A stretch of 38,966 nucleotides of DNA. Origin: an uncultured Armatimonadota bacterium (lineage in GTDB: Bacteria > Armatimonadota > Fimbriimonadia > Fimbriimonadales > Fimbriimonadaceae). Position 1 is the first letter of the stretch; every line of letters starts with the position of its first letter. Location: assembly GCA_903927345.1 (NCBI GenBank), contig CAIYMO010000048.1, forward strand, positions 1 to 38,966. Direction: 5' to 3'. Position numbers and translations under genes: made by a program. The notes under the pieces are model-generated. The model did no database searches. It was not told the DNA's origin and worked only from the letters and a program-made list of their open reading frames with translations. Below, piece by piece: positions 14,700 through 22,640 of this stretch.

Positions 14700-16603
14700 T
14701 GGGCAGATTTCATCACGGCTTCAAATAATTTACCGTCTGGAGAGATCATGGGGAGCCACCACGCTGCGGGGCGACGGTTGGCGTTCTCCAGACCGGTACT
14801 CGAGATGATCGCTTCGCGAATCAGTTTCAGGCGCTTTAGCTCCGCTTCGATCTCGATCTCTCGTCTTCGCTCGTGCGCTCGCATGACGGCGGGATCTTGG
14901 GCGGCTTCTCGCTGCTTTCGTCCGAGTTTGGTTAACGCGCTACGCAGGGAGTCTCGCTCTGCTTCAAGAAGGAAGATCTTTTGGGTGAATCGAGCACGGG
15001 CTTCCATGTCTGCCTCGGAGGCGAGGCGGTCATAGATTCTGGAGCGAAAATGCTCGCCCTTTTGATGTTCGAGCTCTTGCCACTCGGTTCGGATTTCGCG
15101 AAGACGACCGTAGATCCGGTGCCGCTTCTTGTTGAGCTCGGAGACTTCTCTTGCGAGGGTAGATAGCTGTCGTTGCAGGACGATGTATTCCTTGGCTTGT
15201 GTGCTCCATGCACCACCGACAAGCGCGTGGAGGTATTGGACGAGGTCAACCGGCTTCTTAAGCGTTCCTAGCCGCGCAAGACGCTCCTTTTGTGCTTCTC
15301 CGACTGCCCGCCATCGCGAAGCGAAGGATGAGAAGCAAACATCTTCGGAACCAAAGGCAAAGTGGAGCGGCTCGGGGAGCTTGAACCAGCCTTGCACGCC
15401 AGCGAGGGAGTCCCAGAGCTGGTAGCGGATGCGAAGGATTGGATTCACCTTGAAGTCTAGTTTTCGGTGAAGCTCCCTCGAAGCTCTTACGTAACCCGAT
15501 GCGCCCTCGTGGAAGGAGAAGACGAACTCCCGGCCGAGCATCCCGATGAGCGTTACTGCTTTGCCAACGAGAACGCAGTTCGGGCCGAATTTCGCCTCGA
15601 TTATCGCCGCGAACTCTTCAAGGGTTTGGATCGGCTTTTTGAAACTGAAGAACTGGGGCTTAGGGGTGTTGATGACTGCACCGCGGTTGCCAATACGGAT
15701 CGTGCCACGACCGATCCCGGGGATAACGAGATCGAAGGGAATTGCTCCAGTGCCGAACTTGGACAGGCTGTAGAGGCCGGGGTATCCCTTGATCGCTTCA
15801 TCGTAGGCGGAGCGGGCAGACGGGGATTCGATGAACTTGCGAACGAGTTCAAATCGTGGAAGCGTGCACGTAGCCGAGTTGAAGCGAAGCAGTTCGCTGG
15901 TCTGGGTGGTGTCTAGGGAGACTTGCTGAATAGCAACGAAAGAGTAGATGCTGGGGATCAGCTCTCGGTAAACGGTGGAGAGCGTCTGACCATCGATTTC
16001 GGCGGCGTTACAGAATGCCGCATGAAGTTCGTCGCCTTTGGAGATTGCCTTTTGAAGCCCATCGCCTCCGAAAGAAGAGGTTGACTCGTCGATGGCCCAC
16101 TTGAGCGTTTTGCAGAGCTCTCGGCTGAGTGCATCGGCTTTGACTTCCAGGGTGATCGGTGGTTGCTCATCAAGCGAGACGATGCCACGCCATCCCCATG
16201 CTTGCGTGGCTTCGTCGAGGAAGCCTTTGCGGACCTGACTGAGCCGATCAAACCTCAGGCCGGCTTTGAGGAGGGCGTCTTTGGTGATGACGGTCTCCGA
16301 ACCGAAAAGGCAGGAGAACTCTGCGGCGGCGGACCAGAGGGCTTTTGTCGAGCCATCGTTGTGGGGCAAGGTTAGGAACTGGTTCTTAGCGTGCTTGGTG
16401 CCCGGTGCTTTCGCGAAGTAGTCCGTATCGTGGACTCCGGCGACAAACTTGACTCCCTGCTTGGAGGCTTCCATCGCGAGACCGGCCTTCATGGGTTCAT
16501 CCCAAAAGACGGTCTGACCGAGGGCGAGGAGTGGAGCGCCAGGCGCGACAGTGCTGAGCTGTTCTACAGCCTCTTGCAATGTCAAACAATCCGGTTCGCT
16601 CAT
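14675..16603 (-). CDS. large protein of unknown function with C-terminal coiled coil
   Basis: 642 residues from ATG 16603; an in-frame ATG at 16645 would add 14 residues of unlikely sequence. I do not recognise the family. The N-terminus (APLLALGQTVFWDEPMKAG, then VKFVAGVHDTDYF) reads like an alpha/beta nucleotide- or sugar-binding fold. The middle is globular. Residues about 470-600 are strongly charged and helical (LSTLAREVSELNKKRHRIYG to EIEIEAELKRLKLIREAI), a likely coiled coil. The end carries the Trp/Pro-rich RRPAAWWLPMISPDGKLFEA. A resemblance in layout to the cysteine ligase BshC (Rossmann-like front, coiled-coil end) was noticed but is too weak to assert. The 25-base overlap with dapF suggests coupled expression and perhaps an envelope-related role. 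Confidence 0.72.
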   Translation of the reverse strand: MSEPDCLTLQEAVEQLSTVAPGAPLLALGQTVFWDEPMKAGLAMEASKQGVKFVAGVHDTDYFAKAPGTKHAKNQFLTLPHNDGSTKALWSAAAEFSCLFGSETVITKDALLKAGLRFDRLSQVRKGFLDEATQAWGWRGIVSLDEQPPITLEVKADALSRELCKTLKWAIDESTSSFGGDGLQKAISKGDELHAAFCNAAEIDGQTLSTVYRELIPSIYSFVAIQQVSLDTTQTSELLRFNSATCTLPRFELVRKFIESPSARSAYDEAIKGYPGLYSLSKFGTGAIPFDLVIPGIGRGTIRIGNRGAVINTPKPQFFSFKKPIQTLEEFAAIIEAKFGPNCVLVGKAVTLIGMLGREFVFSFHEGASGYVRASRELHRKLDFKVNPILRIRYQLWDSLAGVQGWFKLPEPLHFAFGSEDVCFSSFASRWRAVGEAQKERLARLGTLKKPVDLVQYLHALVGGAWSTQAKEYIVLQRQLSTLAREVSELNKKRHRIYGRLREIRTEWQELEHQKGEHFRSRIYDRLASEADMEARARFTQKIFLLEAERDSLRSALTKLGRKQREAAQDPAVMRAHERRREIEIEAELKRLKLIREAIISSTGLENANRRPAAWWLPMISPDGKLFEAVMKSAQCWWEPMN

Positions 16604-16697
16604 CCGACCATATTCTCTATGCCGAAACGTCCGGCAGGGTTCCACTTTACCGCTAATTTCTAGTCTAGAGGCTCACTCCTATAGTCACAAACCCAGA

Positions 16698-17105
16698 CTA
16701 GAGAGTCTCTGTCAAGTGCTTAAGAAGTTCATCGTGTCCGACATAGAAGTGTTGCGAGAACTCGCCTGGCTTGAGCCAGATGAGGGCGGACGGGACGCCG
16801 TGAAGAATGACTGACGCGACTTCGTGGGATTCGGCAGTGGTGACGGGACCTTGGTCAATCGACGTGATCATAAGGTGAAGCAGGTCTTCTTCGCCTTCGA
16901 ATTGGTAGCGGTAAGTGCTAATCGTACCGCCGAAGTCATTTGCTTCGAGGCCGACGTTGATCAACGCGAACTGGTCGGAAGGTCGTTCGCGTTGGGGGTC
17001 GAATACGGGAAGTTTGATGCGCGTTTCTGTTCGCGTGCAGTCCAAGATTTTAGCCATGACGCGGTTGCGCTGGGCGATTTCAGCTTCAGTTGGAGCGAGC
17101 GGCAT
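16698..17105 (-). CDS. conserved-looking small protein of unknown function
   Basis: 135 residues from ATG 17105; GTG 17108 directly before it is an alternative. There is no signal peptide or membrane segment, so it is probably cytoplasmic. The N-terminal half is helical with many charged residues (EIAQRNRVMAKILDC). The rest alternates strands, including FALINVGLEANDFGG and ALIWLKPGEFSQHFYVGHDE. No motif identifies a family. It is the first gene of the minus-strand group with the 642 aa unknown and dapF (95 bases to the next start). TATACT lies 8 bases before the ATG and overlaps the promoter of the divergent VOC gene. Confidence 0.65.
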   Translation of the reverse strand: MPLAPTEAEIAQRNRVMAKILDCTRTETRIKLPVFDPQRERPSDQFALINVGLEANDFGGTISTYRYQFEGEEDLLHLMITSIDQGPVTTAESHEVASVILHGVPSALIWLKPGEFSQHFYVGHDELLKHLTETL

Positions 17106-17113
17106 CACCTAGG

Positions 17114-17121
17114 AGTATACA
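17114..17121. promoter_or_regulatory. shared symmetric -10-like element for two divergent genes
   Basis: The palindrome GTATAC (17115-17120) gives TATACA on the plus strand, 7 bases before the VOC ATG at 17129. On the minus strand it gives TATACT, 8 bases before the ATG at 17105. The start codons are only 23 bases apart, so both RNAs would be essentially leaderless. Confidence 0.5.
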
Positions 17122-17128
17122 GTCCTGT

Positions 17129-17578
17129 ATGGGTGAGTACACCGTTCCCGCAGGGACCCGGATTGGGCACGTCCACTTGAAAGTGAGTGATCTTGAACGA
17201 TCGCTTGAGTTTTATTGTGGAGTGCTGGGATTTGAGCTGACCCAGCGATACGGCGCAGATGCGGCATTCATTTCTGCAGGCGGGTATCACCACCACATTG
17301 GACTCAACCAGTGGCAGAGCAAGGGCTCTCCACCGGCTCCGAGCCGAGCCCCAGGTCTGTTTCACGTTGCGATTCTGTACGAAACCCGGGAAGAGCTACA
17401 TGACGCAGTCCACCGCGTTGCACATCTGATTGAAGGTTCGGCTGACCACGGGGTCAGCGAGGCGTTCTATCTGAGCGATCCTGACGGAAACGGTATTGAA
17501 CTCTACTGGGATAAGCCCGAAGATCAGTGGCCCCGAGACGAAAAAAACGGTCTTGCGATGTACACAAGACCGTTGTAA
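17129..17578 (+). CDS. VOC-family protein, extradiol-dioxygenase (CatE)-like
   Basis: 149 residues and one vicinal-oxygen-chelate module pair. The usual ligands are present: His in GHVHLKVSD (His14/His16), His79 in GLFHVAIL and Glu124 in DPDGNGIELYWD. The C-terminal string YLSDPDGNGIELYWDKPEDQW closely matches proteins annotated as CatE/catechol-2,3-dioxygenase or glyoxalase-like. Those often have two modules and about 285 residues, whereas this is a single 149-residue unit. The substrate is therefore unknown. ATG 17129 is chosen because it fits the family N-terminus and the -10 spacing; an in-frame extension to 17090 would run back through the divergent gene's start. The last 30-odd coding bases contain a terminator that serves the opposite strand. 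Confidence 0.87.
   Translation: MGEYTVPAGTRIGHVHLKVSDLERSLEFYCGVLGFELTQRYGADAAFISAGGYHHHIGLNQWQSKGSPPAPSRAPGLFHVAILYETREELHDAVHRVAHLIEGSADHGVSEAFYLSDPDGNGIELYWDKPEDQWPRDEKNGLAMYTRPL
17541..17574 (-). terminator. intrinsic terminator for the minus strand, embedded in the VOC gene
   Basis: AACGGTCTTG (17546-17555) and CAAGACCGTT (17565-17574) form a perfect 10-bp stem with a 9-base loop. Read on the minus strand it ends in TTTTTTT (17547-17541). It lies 18 bases beyond the stop of the small lipoprotein gene, inside the last codons of the convergent VOC gene. Confidence 0.8.
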
Positions 17579-17591
17579 TTGAAAAAGTGTT

Positions 17592-17876
17592 TTAGCGTCC
17601 TGGGATGTTTGGTGTGCCCGCAGGAGGAGCGGTTGCGGCGGCAACATCTGCGTCGGAGAGATTATATTTCTTCTTAATCTCTTCGATGCGAGCGGCTTTA
17701 TCCGCTGCAGGTGCCGGGCTTGCCTGGATCAGTCGAATCTGATCTGCAGGTGGCTGGGAAGCAACTTCTTTTTGGAATTGCTCGGTAGATGGTCCTTCAG
17801 GAGCGTTTCCGACGTTGCATCCAGAGATCAGTGATCCAGCTGCGATTGTGAGAAGGGCGATTGAATATTTCTTCAT
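17592..17876 (-). CDS. small lipoprotein of unknown function
   Basis: 94 residues. The signal peptide MKKYSIALLTIAAGSLISGC ends in a good lipobox with Cys20. The mature protein has a proline/alanine-rich, helix-prone body (IEEIKKKYNLSDADVAAATA) and no recognised domain. It lies 48 bases after the pseudopilin stop on the same strand, but a strong terminator sits between them, so it is either a read-through gene of that operon or separately transcribed. It has its own terminator inside the neighbouring VOC gene. Confidence 0.75.
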   Translation of the reverse strand: MKKYSIALLTIAAGSLISGCNVGNAPEGPSTEQFQKEVASQPPADQIRLIQASPAPAADKAARIEEIKKKYNLSDADVAAATAPPAGTPNIPGR

Positions 17877-17885
17877 GTGCTGTGT

Positions 17886-17912
17886 AAAAAATCCCCCGCT
17901 GAAGCGGGGGAT
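17886..17912 (-). terminator. intrinsic terminator of the lacI - GH13 - pseudopilin operon
   Basis: ATCCCCCGC (17891-17899) and GCGGGGGAT (17904-17912) form a 9-bp GC-rich stem with a TGAA loop, followed on the minus strand by TTTTTT. Confidence 0.92.
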
Positions 17913-17924
17913 AGTCGTAACTCC

Positions 17925-18815
17925 TTACTGGAAGTTAGGAGCCGCGTAGTTGGTGCCCCAGTAGTAGAAGCACTGGCCGGCGTTTGGATCTCCGCTCCAC
18001 GCGTTTGCAGGAGGGCAGGTATTCCAGAAGCCGTAGTCGGTGTTGTTGAACGCGCGTCCGTATGCGCCGAGCATTGCCTTGGTCGCATAGGTCTTTGCGT
18101 GGGTGTCAGCAAAGACAATGTTGTTCTTTTCGTTGTGCATGCCCTTGTAGTTTGCACCCCAGAACGATGCACCTGGCCAGTCGGTGTTGTCTGGGAAGGT
18201 GTAGAGCAAAGGAACCTTCGCTTGCGAGGTGAAGGTCATCGTTGGGGATGGTCCGATTCGCTCGTTTCCATCACCGTTGCTTCCACCGGTGGTGAGGTTG
18301 GTACCCAGCTGGGCGTAGCCGCCGGTAACGCCAGTGTTAGGGCAAGCATTTGCCTTGTATCCGAAAAGCACGATGTTTACATCGTAGTCGGTCGCTGGAT
18401 AGATATCGTCGAAGAAGTTAGCTGCGCCACGGGTCGAAACACCGAGACCGATACACGGATCGTTCGGGTTGATAACGTAGTTACCGAAGCCGTTCTGACC
18501 TTGCTTTCGCTGGTAGGTTCCAATCTTATATGGGGAAGCAGGGCTCTTGAACATGTCCATGTTCTTGACATAAGGCTTCAGGTAGGCGTGGAAGACGTAT
18601 GGCTCGTAAATCTTTGTGCCTGGAATGTTATCATCTGCATCCGAAGCGTAGATGTGCACTGCGGTACCCGTCTGCTTCATGTTGGAGAGACAGGAAGCCT
18701 TTTTAGCAGCAGCCTTCGCCTGAGCGAAAACTGGGAAGAGGATCGCGGCGAGGATTGCGATAATCGCAATCACGACGAGGAGTTCGATGAGCGTAAACGC
18801 TCGATTGTTTTTCAT
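17925..18815 (-). CDS. DUF1559-type pseudopilin (type IV prepilin N-terminus)
   Basis: 296 residues. The N-terminus [19 protein letters not shown] is a textbook type IV/type II prepilin helix, with cleavage expected before Phe in the K/R-A-F-T-L-I-E context. A large extracellular beta-rich domain follows. The C-terminal signature of DUF1559 proteins (His, nine residues, Asp-Gly) is seen as [15 protein letters not shown], with Asp-Thr in place of Asp-Gly. Such proteins are displayed by pilin-like secretion systems and are abundant in Planctomycetes and Armatimonadota; their functions are mostly unknown. The ATG overlaps the stop of the GH13 gene by four bases (ATGA), so it is translated from the starch-degradation operon. 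A strong terminator follows. Confidence 0.93.
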   Translation of the reverse strand: MKNNRAFTLIELLVVIAIIAILAAILFPVFAQAKAAAKKASCLSNMKQTGTAVHIYASDADDNIPGTKIYEPYVFHAYLKPYVKNMDMFKSPASPYKIGTYQRKQGQNGFGNYVINPNDPCIGLGVSTRGAANFFDDIYPATDYDVNIVLFGYKANACPNTGVTGGYAQLGTNLTTGGSNGDGNERIGPSPTMTFTSQAKVPLLYTFPDNTDWPGASFWGANYKGMHNEKNNIVFADTHAKTYATKAMLGAYGRAFNNTDYGFWNTCPPANAWSGDPNAGQCFYYWGTNYAAPNFQ

Positions 18816-20941
18816 GGTTGTTGTGTTTGCTCCTGAATGGAATTCGCTCGGCTTTGAACCGAATCCCCGTAAAACTTCGCAACTTGGCTAGATTTGGGGG
18901 CAAGCGAGGATTTCTTTGTGTTCACAACCAGCACGCGGGCTGATTTTGGACGCAATTTGATGATTACCGGTCGGTCGGAAATCGCAATACGATCCCCGGA
19001 GATGATGTCAGAGAATCCTCCTGCAGCGAGCTTTCGCACGTTTGTAGGAGGGCGCAGAGAAATTGTTTGTTCCTTGTCGGATCGGTTGAACGTGACGATA
19101 ACGGCGTCTGTCTCACTTGCCCTGTAGAAGGCGCCTGAGTTGGTCGCGTCTGACACAGCATCGAACTGGACATTAGGCGTCCAGAGGGCGGAGTTTGATC
19201 GCTTTAGGCCGGCGAGCTTCTTGTAGTAGCCCAGCATGTCGTTGGTCGGGGTGGCTTTGTCCCACTCCATTCCCCGGCGGTTATCCGGGTCGGCTCCACC
19301 TTCCATGCCCAGCTCTTCGCCGTAATAGACGCTCGGAGCTCCGACCCAAGTGAACTGGATTGCGGCTGCGAGCTTTTGGAGTTCGCGATCACCGCCAGCT
19401 TCGGTGAGGAAGCGAGCAGTGTCATGGCTACTCAGCAGGTTCATCATATTGTTGCTGACCTGAGGGACGTAACTCTCATGGACGCGCTGGAGCTGATTTG
19501 TAAACTGAGTGGCGGTGATTGAGCCTTTGGCGATGAATTTGAGACAGGCGTCTCGGAACTGGTAGTTCATCACGGAGTCGAACTGATCGCCTTTCAGCCA
19601 AGGATTTCCGTCGCCCCAGATTTCGCCGATGATCCAAACGTTAGGATTGGCCTTTTTTACGACCGGGCGCATGGTTTTCCAAAACTCTGAGTTGACCTCG
19701 TTTGCGACGTCCAATCGCATGCCATCGACAGATGCGTTGGTCAGCCAGAACTTTGCCATGTCGAGGAACCAGTCGCGCGCAGCTGAATTAACAATGTTGA
19801 CCTTCGGCATGGAAGGGAAGCCGTACCAAGCTTCGTAAGTTTTGCTGTCTCCGGCAATGACAGGGTAACTCTTGGGGAAGTACCAGTCGGCGTATTTGCT
19901 GTTACGCTGATTCTGAGCGAGGTCCTGAAAGGCGAAGAAGCGCGGACTGGTGTGGTTGAACACGAAGTCCATAACCGTTCGGATTCCGCTTGACTTCATC
20001 TGCTTGGTTAGGGCGATGAACTCCTGCTGGGTGCCGAATTCCCTATCGGGGTTGTAGTAGTCGTCGGCCTCGTAGCGGTGGTTACTTGGGCTGGCGAAAA
20101 TCGGATTGAAGTAGACCGTGCCCACGCCGAGTTGTTTGAGATGATCGAGGTGCTTTGCTACGCCTGCCACATCCCCGCCATATCGGTTGCTGTAGGTTGG
20201 CTTTGCGTCCCAGGGCATCACGTCTGTGGGATCGTTCGACCGATTTCCGTTTGCAAATCGGTCGGGAAAGATTTGGTAGACGACGGTCTTGGGAACCCAG
20301 CTCGGCGTCGTGAAGATGGTCGTTTTTGCGGGATCGATCGTGTAGCTGTAGGCTTGCTTCACCGAGCCGTCGGTAGTTTCGAATCGGTAGATGAGTTTTG
20401 TCTTGCCGTCCCATGGAAGTTCAGCTTTCCAGTTGCTGTAAAACTCATCAATTGGGGATTCCTTTGCGGCGACAGCTAGCTTTCCGGTAAGAACTCGGAC
20501 CTGCTTGAGGTCACCTGGTCGCGCTCTAAGTTTCAGTTGAATCTTGCCGTCATAGAAGTTGAAGTACGGTGCGAGAGGTTCGTGGAAAATTGCACTCTTT
20601 GCGGTCCGACCGTCGAGCGGATCGGCCTTGCCGTTGTAATCGGGTGGGGTGATAAAGAGGATGCTGTTCGTGTTTCCGTTGCCATCGTCCTCGTTCTTGA
20701 CAGCTTTAGGATCGGTAATCCACTGATCACCATTTTTGACGAATTTGTATTGGTGCTTACCAAGGCCGAGCTTGAGGCTGATTGTCCATGTGCGACCATC
20801 GGCGCCAAGGCTCATTGGGTTGGCGTCTTTATTCCAGCTATTGAAGGTGCCAGCGACACTAACGGTTTTTAGCTTTTCGTCGCTGACGAAAAGGAACTTG
20901 TGCAGAGTTTCCTGAGCGAAGACTGCGCCAACCAGGATCAT
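18812..20941 (-). CDS. GH13 alpha-amylase family enzyme, neopullulanase/cyclomaltodextrinase type
   Basis: 709 residues. Residues about 12-100 form a CBM48/AMPK-type starch-binding domain ([19 protein letters not shown]), and 110-210 a second beta-sandwich like the N domain of neopullulanases. From about 215 runs the (beta/alpha)8 barrel. Region I is MDFVFNH (Asp325), the nucleophile is Asp411 in DGMRLD, the acid/base Glu440 in IIGEIW, and the third acid Asp507 in SSHD. It should hydrolyse alpha-1,4 bonds in maltodextrins, cyclodextrins or pullulan. The N-terminus [10 protein letters not shown] is a very short signal-like stretch without basic residues, so export is uncertain. The start is firm: AGAAGGAG 7 bases upstream, and ATGA overlap with lacI. 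The stop overlaps the pseudopilin start. Confidence 0.94.
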   Translation of the reverse strand: MILVGAVFAQETLHKFLFVSDEKLKTVSVAGTFNSWNKDANPMSLGADGRTWTISLKLGLGKHQYKFVKNGDQWITDPKAVKNEDDGNGNTNSILFITPPDYNGKADPLDGRTAKSAIFHEPLAPYFNFYDGKIQLKLRARPGDLKQVRVLTGKLAVAAKESPIDEFYSNWKAELPWDGKTKLIYRFETTDGSVKQAYSYTIDPAKTTIFTTPSWVPKTVVYQIFPDRFANGNRSNDPTDVMPWDAKPTYSNRYGGDVAGVAKHLDHLKQLGVGTVYFNPIFASPSNHRYEADDYYNPDREFGTQQEFIALTKQMKSSGIRTVMDFVFNHTSPRFFAFQDLAQNQRNSKYADWYFPKSYPVIAGDSKTYEAWYGFPSMPKVNIVNSAARDWFLDMAKFWLTNASVDGMRLDVANEVNSEFWKTMRPVVKKANPNVWIIGEIWGDGNPWLKGDQFDSVMNYQFRDACLKFIAKGSITATQFTNQLQRVHESYVPQVSNNMMNLLSSHDTARFLTEAGGDRELQKLAAAIQFTWVGAPSVYYGEELGMEGGADPDNRRGMEWDKATPTNDMLGYYKKLAGLKRSNSALWTPNVQFDAVSDATNSGAFYRASETDAVIVTFNRSDKEQTISLRPPTNVRKLAAGGFSDIISGDRIAISDRPVIIKLRPKSARVLVVNTKKSSLAPKSSQVAKFYGDSVQSRANSIQEQTQQP

Positions 20942-21960
20942 CGTTTTGCTCCTTCTCGCAAGGTGCTGTGGCGGATGCTCAGTTTTGCGGGGATGATGAG
21001 GCGTCGGTTGACGGGGATATCTTCCTCGTCAATGATCCGGATGAGGCGCTCGACAGTTTGTTTGACGAGGGCGGGAATGTTGAGGTTTACGCTTGTTAAT
21101 CCTCCGCCAACGGCTTCGCAGAGGGTCGTGTCGTTGAAGGACGCAACGCCCAGGTCATTTGGGATTGAGAGTCCGAGCTCTCGGGCGGCAATCGAGACGC
21201 CGAGGGCCATGAAATCGTCGAGCACCACGACGGCGTCGGGGCGGTCAGGCTGCTTCAGGAATTCCGTCGCTGCTTTGCGGGCATTTTCGCTTCCGAAGTC
21301 GGTGTGGTAGACGAGGTGGTCGGCTTGTTGTCCTCGTAGAGCGCGCTGGTAGCCGGCGATGCGGTCGTCGGAGACAGTGATTCCGGTTCTAGCACCGAGG
21401 AATGCGATGCGCTTGTAGCCTTGCTCGATCAGGTGTCGGGTTACAGTCTCCGAGGCTAGGACGTTGTCGTTGTCGACGCTGTGCACTTCTCCCGCGTGAA
21501 GTGGGTTGCCGATGAGCACGAACGGGAAGTGGTCACGTTGAAGTCGGATGATACGCTCGTCGGAAGCTTCGGATTCAACCAGGATCAGCCCGTCGACTCG
21601 CCGCGTTCGGAGCATTTCGTCGTAGATTGCTTCATGAGAGAAGTCGCTCATTGCGGAGTCGACGCAAAGGTGGAAATCCGATCCGGATAGTTCGTCGACG
21701 ATTGAGGAAATGAGGTTGGCAAAGAAGGGGTCGTTTGAGATACCGCCTTGGGGCCGCTTAATGACAAGGCCAATCATGCCGGCGCGTTTGCTTCGGAGAG
21801 CCTGGGCGCGAACGTCGGGCTTGTAGTTCTTCTCCTCCATGATTCGGAGGACTCGGTCGCGGATTTCTTGCTCAACGCGGGAGTCACCCGAAAGGACGCG
21901 CGAAACCGTGGCCTGTGAGACCTTGGCTAACCTTGCTATATCGCGCTGTGTCACCCTCAT
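20938..21960 (-). CDS. LacI-family transcriptional regulator
   Basis: 340 residues from ATG 21960, placed by the family N-terminus MRVTQRDIARLAKVSQATVS and by GAGGAAG just upstream. An in-frame extension to 22023 would read through the operator region. The helix-turn-helix and hinge helix occupy residues 1-60 (ending PDVRAQALRSKRAGMIGLV), followed by a periplasmic-binding-protein-like effector domain. As first gene of the operon with a GH13 enzyme, it most likely represses it and responds to a maltodextrin. The two matching palindromes at 21992-22036 in its own promoter are the obvious autoregulatory operators. The stop overlaps the GH13 start (ATGA). Confidence 0.94.
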   Translation of the reverse strand: MRVTQRDIARLAKVSQATVSRVLSGDSRVEQEIRDRVLRIMEEKNYKPDVRAQALRSKRAGMIGLVIKRPQGGISNDPFFANLISSIVDELSGSDFHLCVDSAMSDFSHEAIYDEMLRTRRVDGLILVESEASDERIIRLQRDHFPFVLIGNPLHAGEVHSVDNDNVLASETVTRHLIEQGYKRIAFLGARTGITVSDDRIAGYQRALRGQQADHLVYHTDFGSENARKAATEFLKQPDRPDAVVVLDDFMALGVSIAARELGLSIPNDLGVASFNDTTLCEAVGGGLTSVNLNIPALVKQTVERLIRIIDEEDIPVNRRLIIPAKLSIRHSTLREGAKR

Positions 21961-21991
21961 TGGTGCTTCCTCGAAGTTCCCGGAACTGCCC

Positions 21992-22007
21992 GTGAATTCG
22001 TATTCAC
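21992..22007. promoter_or_regulatory. LacI-type operator O1
   Basis: GTGAATTCGTATTCAC is a palindrome with 6-bp arms around a TCGT centre. It lies just downstream of the putative -10, 31 bases before the lacI start, across the likely transcription start. Its core GAATTCGTATTC is the reverse complement of the core of O2. Confidence 0.75.
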
Positions 22008-22011
22008 AAGA

Positions 22012-22017
22012 ATCATA
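22012..22017 (-). promoter_or_regulatory. putative -10 of the lacI - GH13 - pseudopilin operon
   Basis: TATGAT on the minus strand, between the two operators. No good -35 is seen; the expected place (22035-22040) reads ACTGAG next to O2. Confidence 0.4.
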
Positions 22018-22022
22018 ACACA

Positions 22023-22036
22023 AGAATACGAATTCT
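22023..22036. promoter_or_regulatory. LacI-type operator O2
   Basis: AGAATACGAATTCT is a palindrome with 5-bp arms around ACGA. The centre-to-centre distance to O1 is 30 bp, about three helical turns, so both sites face the same side of the DNA. It covers the -35/spacer region. Confidence 0.72.
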
Positions 22037-22063
22037 CAGTCACAAATTATGTTCAAGACGCAC

Positions 22064-22096
22064 AAAAAAACCTGAGAAGGTGCGCTTCTCAGGTTT
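22064..22096 (-). terminator. intrinsic terminator of the response regulator gene
   Basis: AAACCTGAGAAG (22068-22079) and CTTCTCAGGTTT (22085-22096) form a 12-bp stem with a 5-base loop, followed on the minus strand by a T run (22070-22064). It separates the regulator gene from the lacI operon downstream. Confidence 0.88.
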
Positions 22097-22116
22097 CTTG
22101 AATCTGGTTAGATCGG

Positions 22117-22524
22117 TTAGAGGTCGATTCGCTTGCTACTTCCGCTGCCGCCATCGTTACCGTCGAGAATTCGCTTGACGAATGTCACGAGTTCGATTGG
22201 GTTGAACGGCTTGGTAAGGTACATATCGGCACCGTAGTGGTAGCCCTCGAAAACGTCCTTATCTTGTGCCTTAGCAGTCAACATGATGACTGGAAGAGCT
22301 TCAGTCTCTGGCTCGCGTCGGATTGATTTGAGGACTTCAAATCCGTCCATGTACGGCATCATGACGTCAAGAACAGCCATGTCAGGCTTTTCGGCCTTTA
22401 CTTTCTCAAGTCCTTCTTTTCCGTCAAACGCGGTAACAACCGTGTAACCCTGCTTTTCGAGGTTGACTTGAATAAGGCGGACAATATGTCGCTCGTCGTC
22501 ACAAACAAGAATTTTTTTCGGCAT
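22117..22524 (-). CDS. single-domain CheY-like response regulator
   Basis: 135 residues from ATG 22524, preceded by GGGAGAA; an in-frame extension to 22587 adds sequence without family support. It is a receiver domain only. The acidic pocket is Asp9/Asp10 (LVCDDE), the phosphoacceptor Asp53 (VLDVMMP), then Thr83 (MLTAKA) and Lys105 (YLTKPF). A short Gly/Ser tail follows with no output domain. Single-domain regulators act in phosphorelays or by protein contact, for instance on motility or polar machinery. The gene is divergent from an operon whose third gene is a sensor kinase, a plausible partner, though pairing is not proven. Transcription ends at the terminator at 22064-22096. Confidence 0.9.
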   Translation of the reverse strand: MPKKILVCDDERHIVRLIQVNLEKQGYTVVTAFDGKEGLEKVKAEKPDMAVLDVMMPYMDGFEVLKSIRREPETEALPVIMLTAKAQDKDVFEGYHYGADMYLTKPFNPIELVTFVKRILDGNDGGSGSSKRIDL

Positions 22525-22628
22525 CCAGATTCTCCCAGGTCGTGCCTGTTCTGCGGGTGAATCATACCACGCAATTGCGGGGTGCATCTAGCGGTTTTGA
22601 CGTTTAAAGGACAATCCGCACGAAAAGG

Positions 22629-22634
22629 TATCCT
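22629..22634 (+). promoter_or_regulatory. -10-like element of a leaderless promoter (FAH-fold gene)
   Basis: TATCCT followed by 6 bases and the GTG at 22641. No Shine-Dalgarno sequence. Confidence 0.45.
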
Positions 22635-22640
22635 GTTTCG

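Noticed and set aside
14675-16603. Assignment of the 642 aa protein as BshC or as an NFACT/Rqc2 protein
   Set aside because: Only the general layout (alpha/beta front, coiled-coil end) is similar. Diagnostic motifs of either family could not be matched by eye.
16659-16702. TCTAGTCT/AGACTAGA inverted repeat between the two unknown genes
   Set aside because: An 8-bp stem with a 28-base loop and no T run. Competing short hairpins exist, so no function was assigned.
17877-18836. 319-codon plus-strand open frame opposite the pseudopilin
   Set aside because: Antisense shadow of a confident pseudopilin gene that includes its terminator.
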